From Candidatus Roizmanbacteria bacterium CG_4_10_14_0_8_um_filter_33_9 (GTDB lineage Bacteria; Patescibacteriota; Microgenomatia; UBA1406; GWC2-37-13): a DNA stretch of 6,212 nucleotides. A program made the position numbers and the translations under genes. Position 1 is the stretch's first letter. Each line of letters begins with the position of its first letter. Positions 5,033 through 6,212 of the stretch are shown here, in pieces. Under the pieces are notes generated by a model. It did not search any database, was not told the DNA's origin, and was given only the letters and a program-made list of their open reading frames with translations. The stretch is from positions 1 through 6,212 of the forward strand of contig PFLI01000118.1 of NCBI GenBank assembly GCA_002785065.1, written 5' to 3'.

Positions 5033-5804
5033 GATTAAAGGAATTGTTCTCAGGTATATGTTTATCATGAAGCACAGCTTAAATCGCTGGAGTGATATGA
5101 TCTATTGGCCAATATTAGATCTTCTCATTTGGGGTTTAACCATTAAATATATGACTGCTTTATCGCTGAATCCACAAAAAATGATTATTAGTTTTATTGC
5201 AGGTATGCTGCTTTGGACATTTGTCTGGAGAGGCCAGTATGAAATATCAGTAAGTATTTTAGAAGATCTTTGGAGTAGGAATCTAATAAATCTTTTTGTA
5301 AGTCCATTAACATTCTGGGAATTTATATCGGCGTTTATTATTATTGGAATATTAAAGGCAGGGATAGGATTTATTATTGCATCAAGCGTAGCGTTTTTGT
5401 TGTATAAAGTGAACATGTTTGCTCTTGGGTTTTATTTAGTTCCGTTTGCATTGTTACTTTTTATGACAGGTTGGTGGGTGGGATTTTTTGTCGGCGGGCT
5501 TATTCTGCGTTATGGAACAAAGGTGGAGCAGTTTGCATGGTCTATGGTATATCTTGTTTCCCCATTTTCAGCGATTTACTATCCCCTATCTATTCTTCCC
5601 AATTGGGCGCAGACAGTAGCCAAGTTAATTCCAACAAGTTACATATTTGAAGGAGCGCGTGAAGTTATTACAAAAGGTATCCTCGACCCGAAAAAAATAC
5701 TGTACTGTTTTATATTAAACTGTATATATATGGCCCTTGCTATTTTTTTTATGCGGAAAAGCTTTAACAAAATCCTCCAAAAGGGGTTGGTGAAGGTGTA
5801 TTAG
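5019..5804 (+). CDS. ABC-2 type transporter permease
   Basis: A 261-residue integral membrane protein with about six helices, at roughly residues 29-46, 53-72, 103-127, 133-161, 172-193 and 227-245. This is the standard ABC-2 topology, with a short cytoplasmic N-terminus (MKAHRIKGIVLRYMFIMKHSLNRW) that is probably an amphipathic coupling segment. NLFVSPLTFWEFISAF (91-106) and LSILPNWAQTVAKLIPTSYIFEGAREVI (190-217) match the conserved ABC-2 loop pattern, in which a proline-rich turn precedes 'P-x-S-Y-x-x-E-x-x-R'. The ATG lies inside the end of the ATPase gene (14-nt overlap), which indicates translational coupling and 1:1 assembly. A later ATG (residue 14) is possible, but it would lose the usual N-terminal region. 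The exporter would be a half-size dimeric system, ATPase2-permease2. No accessory gene reveals a substrate. Confidence 0.93.
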   Translation: MKAHRIKGIVLRYMFIMKHSLNRWSDMIYWPILDLLIWGLTIKYMTALSLNPQKMIISFIAGMLLWTFVWRGQYEISVSILEDLWSRNLINLFVSPLTFWEFISAFIIIGILKAGIGFIIASSVAFLLYKVNMFALGFYLVPFALLLFMTGWWVGFFVGGLILRYGTKVEQFAWSMVYLVSPFSAIYYPLSILPNWAQTVAKLIPTSYIFEGAREVITKGILDPKKILYCFILNCIYMALAIFFMRKSFNKILQKGLVKVY

Positions 5805-6177
5805 AAAGAGGAGTATAATAAGTCGGAATACCGAGGTGCTGTCTTTTAAAATCAGGAAGAATGTCATCTTTATGCGTCTCTCGTATTCTATTAATAGTAC
5901 TTCTTAAATGATAAAGACCGACAGCGGTTTCTACCCCTAAAAATATTCCTGTAACAGTTAAAGGAGTTGAGGAAATTCCTGCTACTGCTAAGCCTAAACA
6001 AGCTATAGCGGGAAGTGTAAATGTTCCCAATGTTAAACGATCAACTAATATTCTATTTTGCTCCTTAGCTGTAAAGTTTCGTGTTACTTTTTTTTCCCAT
6101 CTTTTTATATCAGAATAAGCTATAGATAACTTCAATAGAAATCTGCTATGATGGAAAGATATGACTATTCTTGCCAA
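5764..6177 (-). CDS. Small two-helix membrane protein, unknown function
   Basis: The 137-codon reading frame looks protein-like. A basic or charged N-terminal part (SDIKRWEKKVTRNFTAKEQNR, about 22-42) is followed by two hydrophobic helices (about 46-68 and 71-90) separated by the short turn SSTPLT. A charged segment, LRSTINRIRETHKDD (91-105), and a Pro/Thr/Ser-rich tail end in PTPFGGFC. No family is recognised. The start is doubtful: the first usable codon is TTG at 6177, without a Shine-Dalgarno, the frame stays open to the window edge, and a probable plus-strand start (6161) overlaps it. The true start may lie further in, near 6100. Its 3' end overlaps the last 41 nt of the permease gene, tail to tail, so the two transcripts are partly antisense. 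Confidence 0.55.
   Translation of the reverse strand: MARIVISFHHSRFLLKLSIAYSDIKRWEKKVTRNFTAKEQNRILVDRLTLGTFTLPAIACLGLAVAGISSTPLTVTGIFLGVETAVGLYHLRSTINRIRETHKDDILPDFKRQHLGIPTYYTPLSNTPSPTPFGGFC
6144..6152 (+). promoter_or_regulatory. Extended -10 promoter candidate at the right edge
   Basis: TGCTATGAT (TG-n-TATGAT) ends 8 nt before the ATG at 6161, the same spacing as at the ABC operon start. The -35 region (about 6124-6129, agataa) is not recognisable. GGAAAG at 6153-6158 is a weak Shine-Dalgarno-like run, but it would be largely untranscribed if this promoter is used. Confidence 0.35.
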
Positions 6178-6212
6178 AAATGGGGACGGCGAGATTAATA
6201 AATTACGGGAGT
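6161..6212 (+). CDS. Start of a plus-strand gene running off the right edge (tentative)
   Basis: ATG 6161 is the first start after an in-frame stop (TGA 6149-6151). The frame stays open to the edge, giving MTILAKNGDGEINKLRE, a hydrophilic, plausible N-terminus of only 17 residues. The main support is the extended -10 directly upstream, matching the start architecture of the other genes. It competes with the opposite-strand ORF, which covers 6161-6177. Function cannot be inferred. Confidence 0.4.
   Translation, partial: MTILAKNGDGEINKLRE

Noticed and set aside
5102..5416. Minus-strand 104-codon ORF
   Set aside because: It is antisense to the permease membrane helices and has no independent support.

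Overview
This is a low-GC window (about one third G+C by eye). Compact genes with the standard code surround one unusually large non-coding gap. The gene set suggests a Candidate Phyla Radiation bacterium, probably Microgenomates (Roizmanbacteria-like). The 265-residue multi-pass membrane protein directly behind yebC, and the two-TPR protein that ends in a 'DLFIE-x-x-GKT' stretch, look to me like conserved Microgenomates families. The assignment rests on memory of these families, not on a search, and is of moderate confidence.

Layout. Positions 1-332 (minus) hold the N-terminal part of a TPR protein that runs off the left edge. Divergent from it, across 56 bp, are yebC (389-1111, plus) and a membrane-protein gene (1113-1910, plus), separated by a single base and presumably one transcript. 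Positions 1911-2800 are about 890 bp with no convincing gene. Beyond lies a class I/II PLP aminotransferase gene (2801-4027, minus). Divergent from that, across 84 bp, is a two-gene ABC exporter operon: ATPase 4112-5032 and ABC-2 permease 5019-5804, overlapping by 14 nt. A small two-helix membrane-protein ORF (5764-6177, minus) converges on the permease and overlaps its end by 41 nt. A further plus-strand gene may start at 6161 and leave the window.

Function. YebC is a translation-associated factor. The ATPase and permease together form a minimal ABC-2 exporter of unknown substrate. The aminotransferase has a complete PLP active site but no assignable substrate. No single pathway joins these genes.

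Most notable signals. (1) Four promoter-led gene starts, and possibly a fifth, have a -10 element only 7-12 nt before the ATG and no Shine-Dalgarno, which implies leaderless or near-leaderless mRNAs. (2) The 890-bp gap carries repeated GCTAAAT words on both strands, a perfect DnaA-box 9-mer, an 11-bp perfect hairpin and a long-range stem that could close a roughly 275-nt structured RNA. This gap is the best candidate for something undescribed here. No tRNA, rRNA, CRISPR array, insertion sequence or convincing intrinsic terminator was seen.
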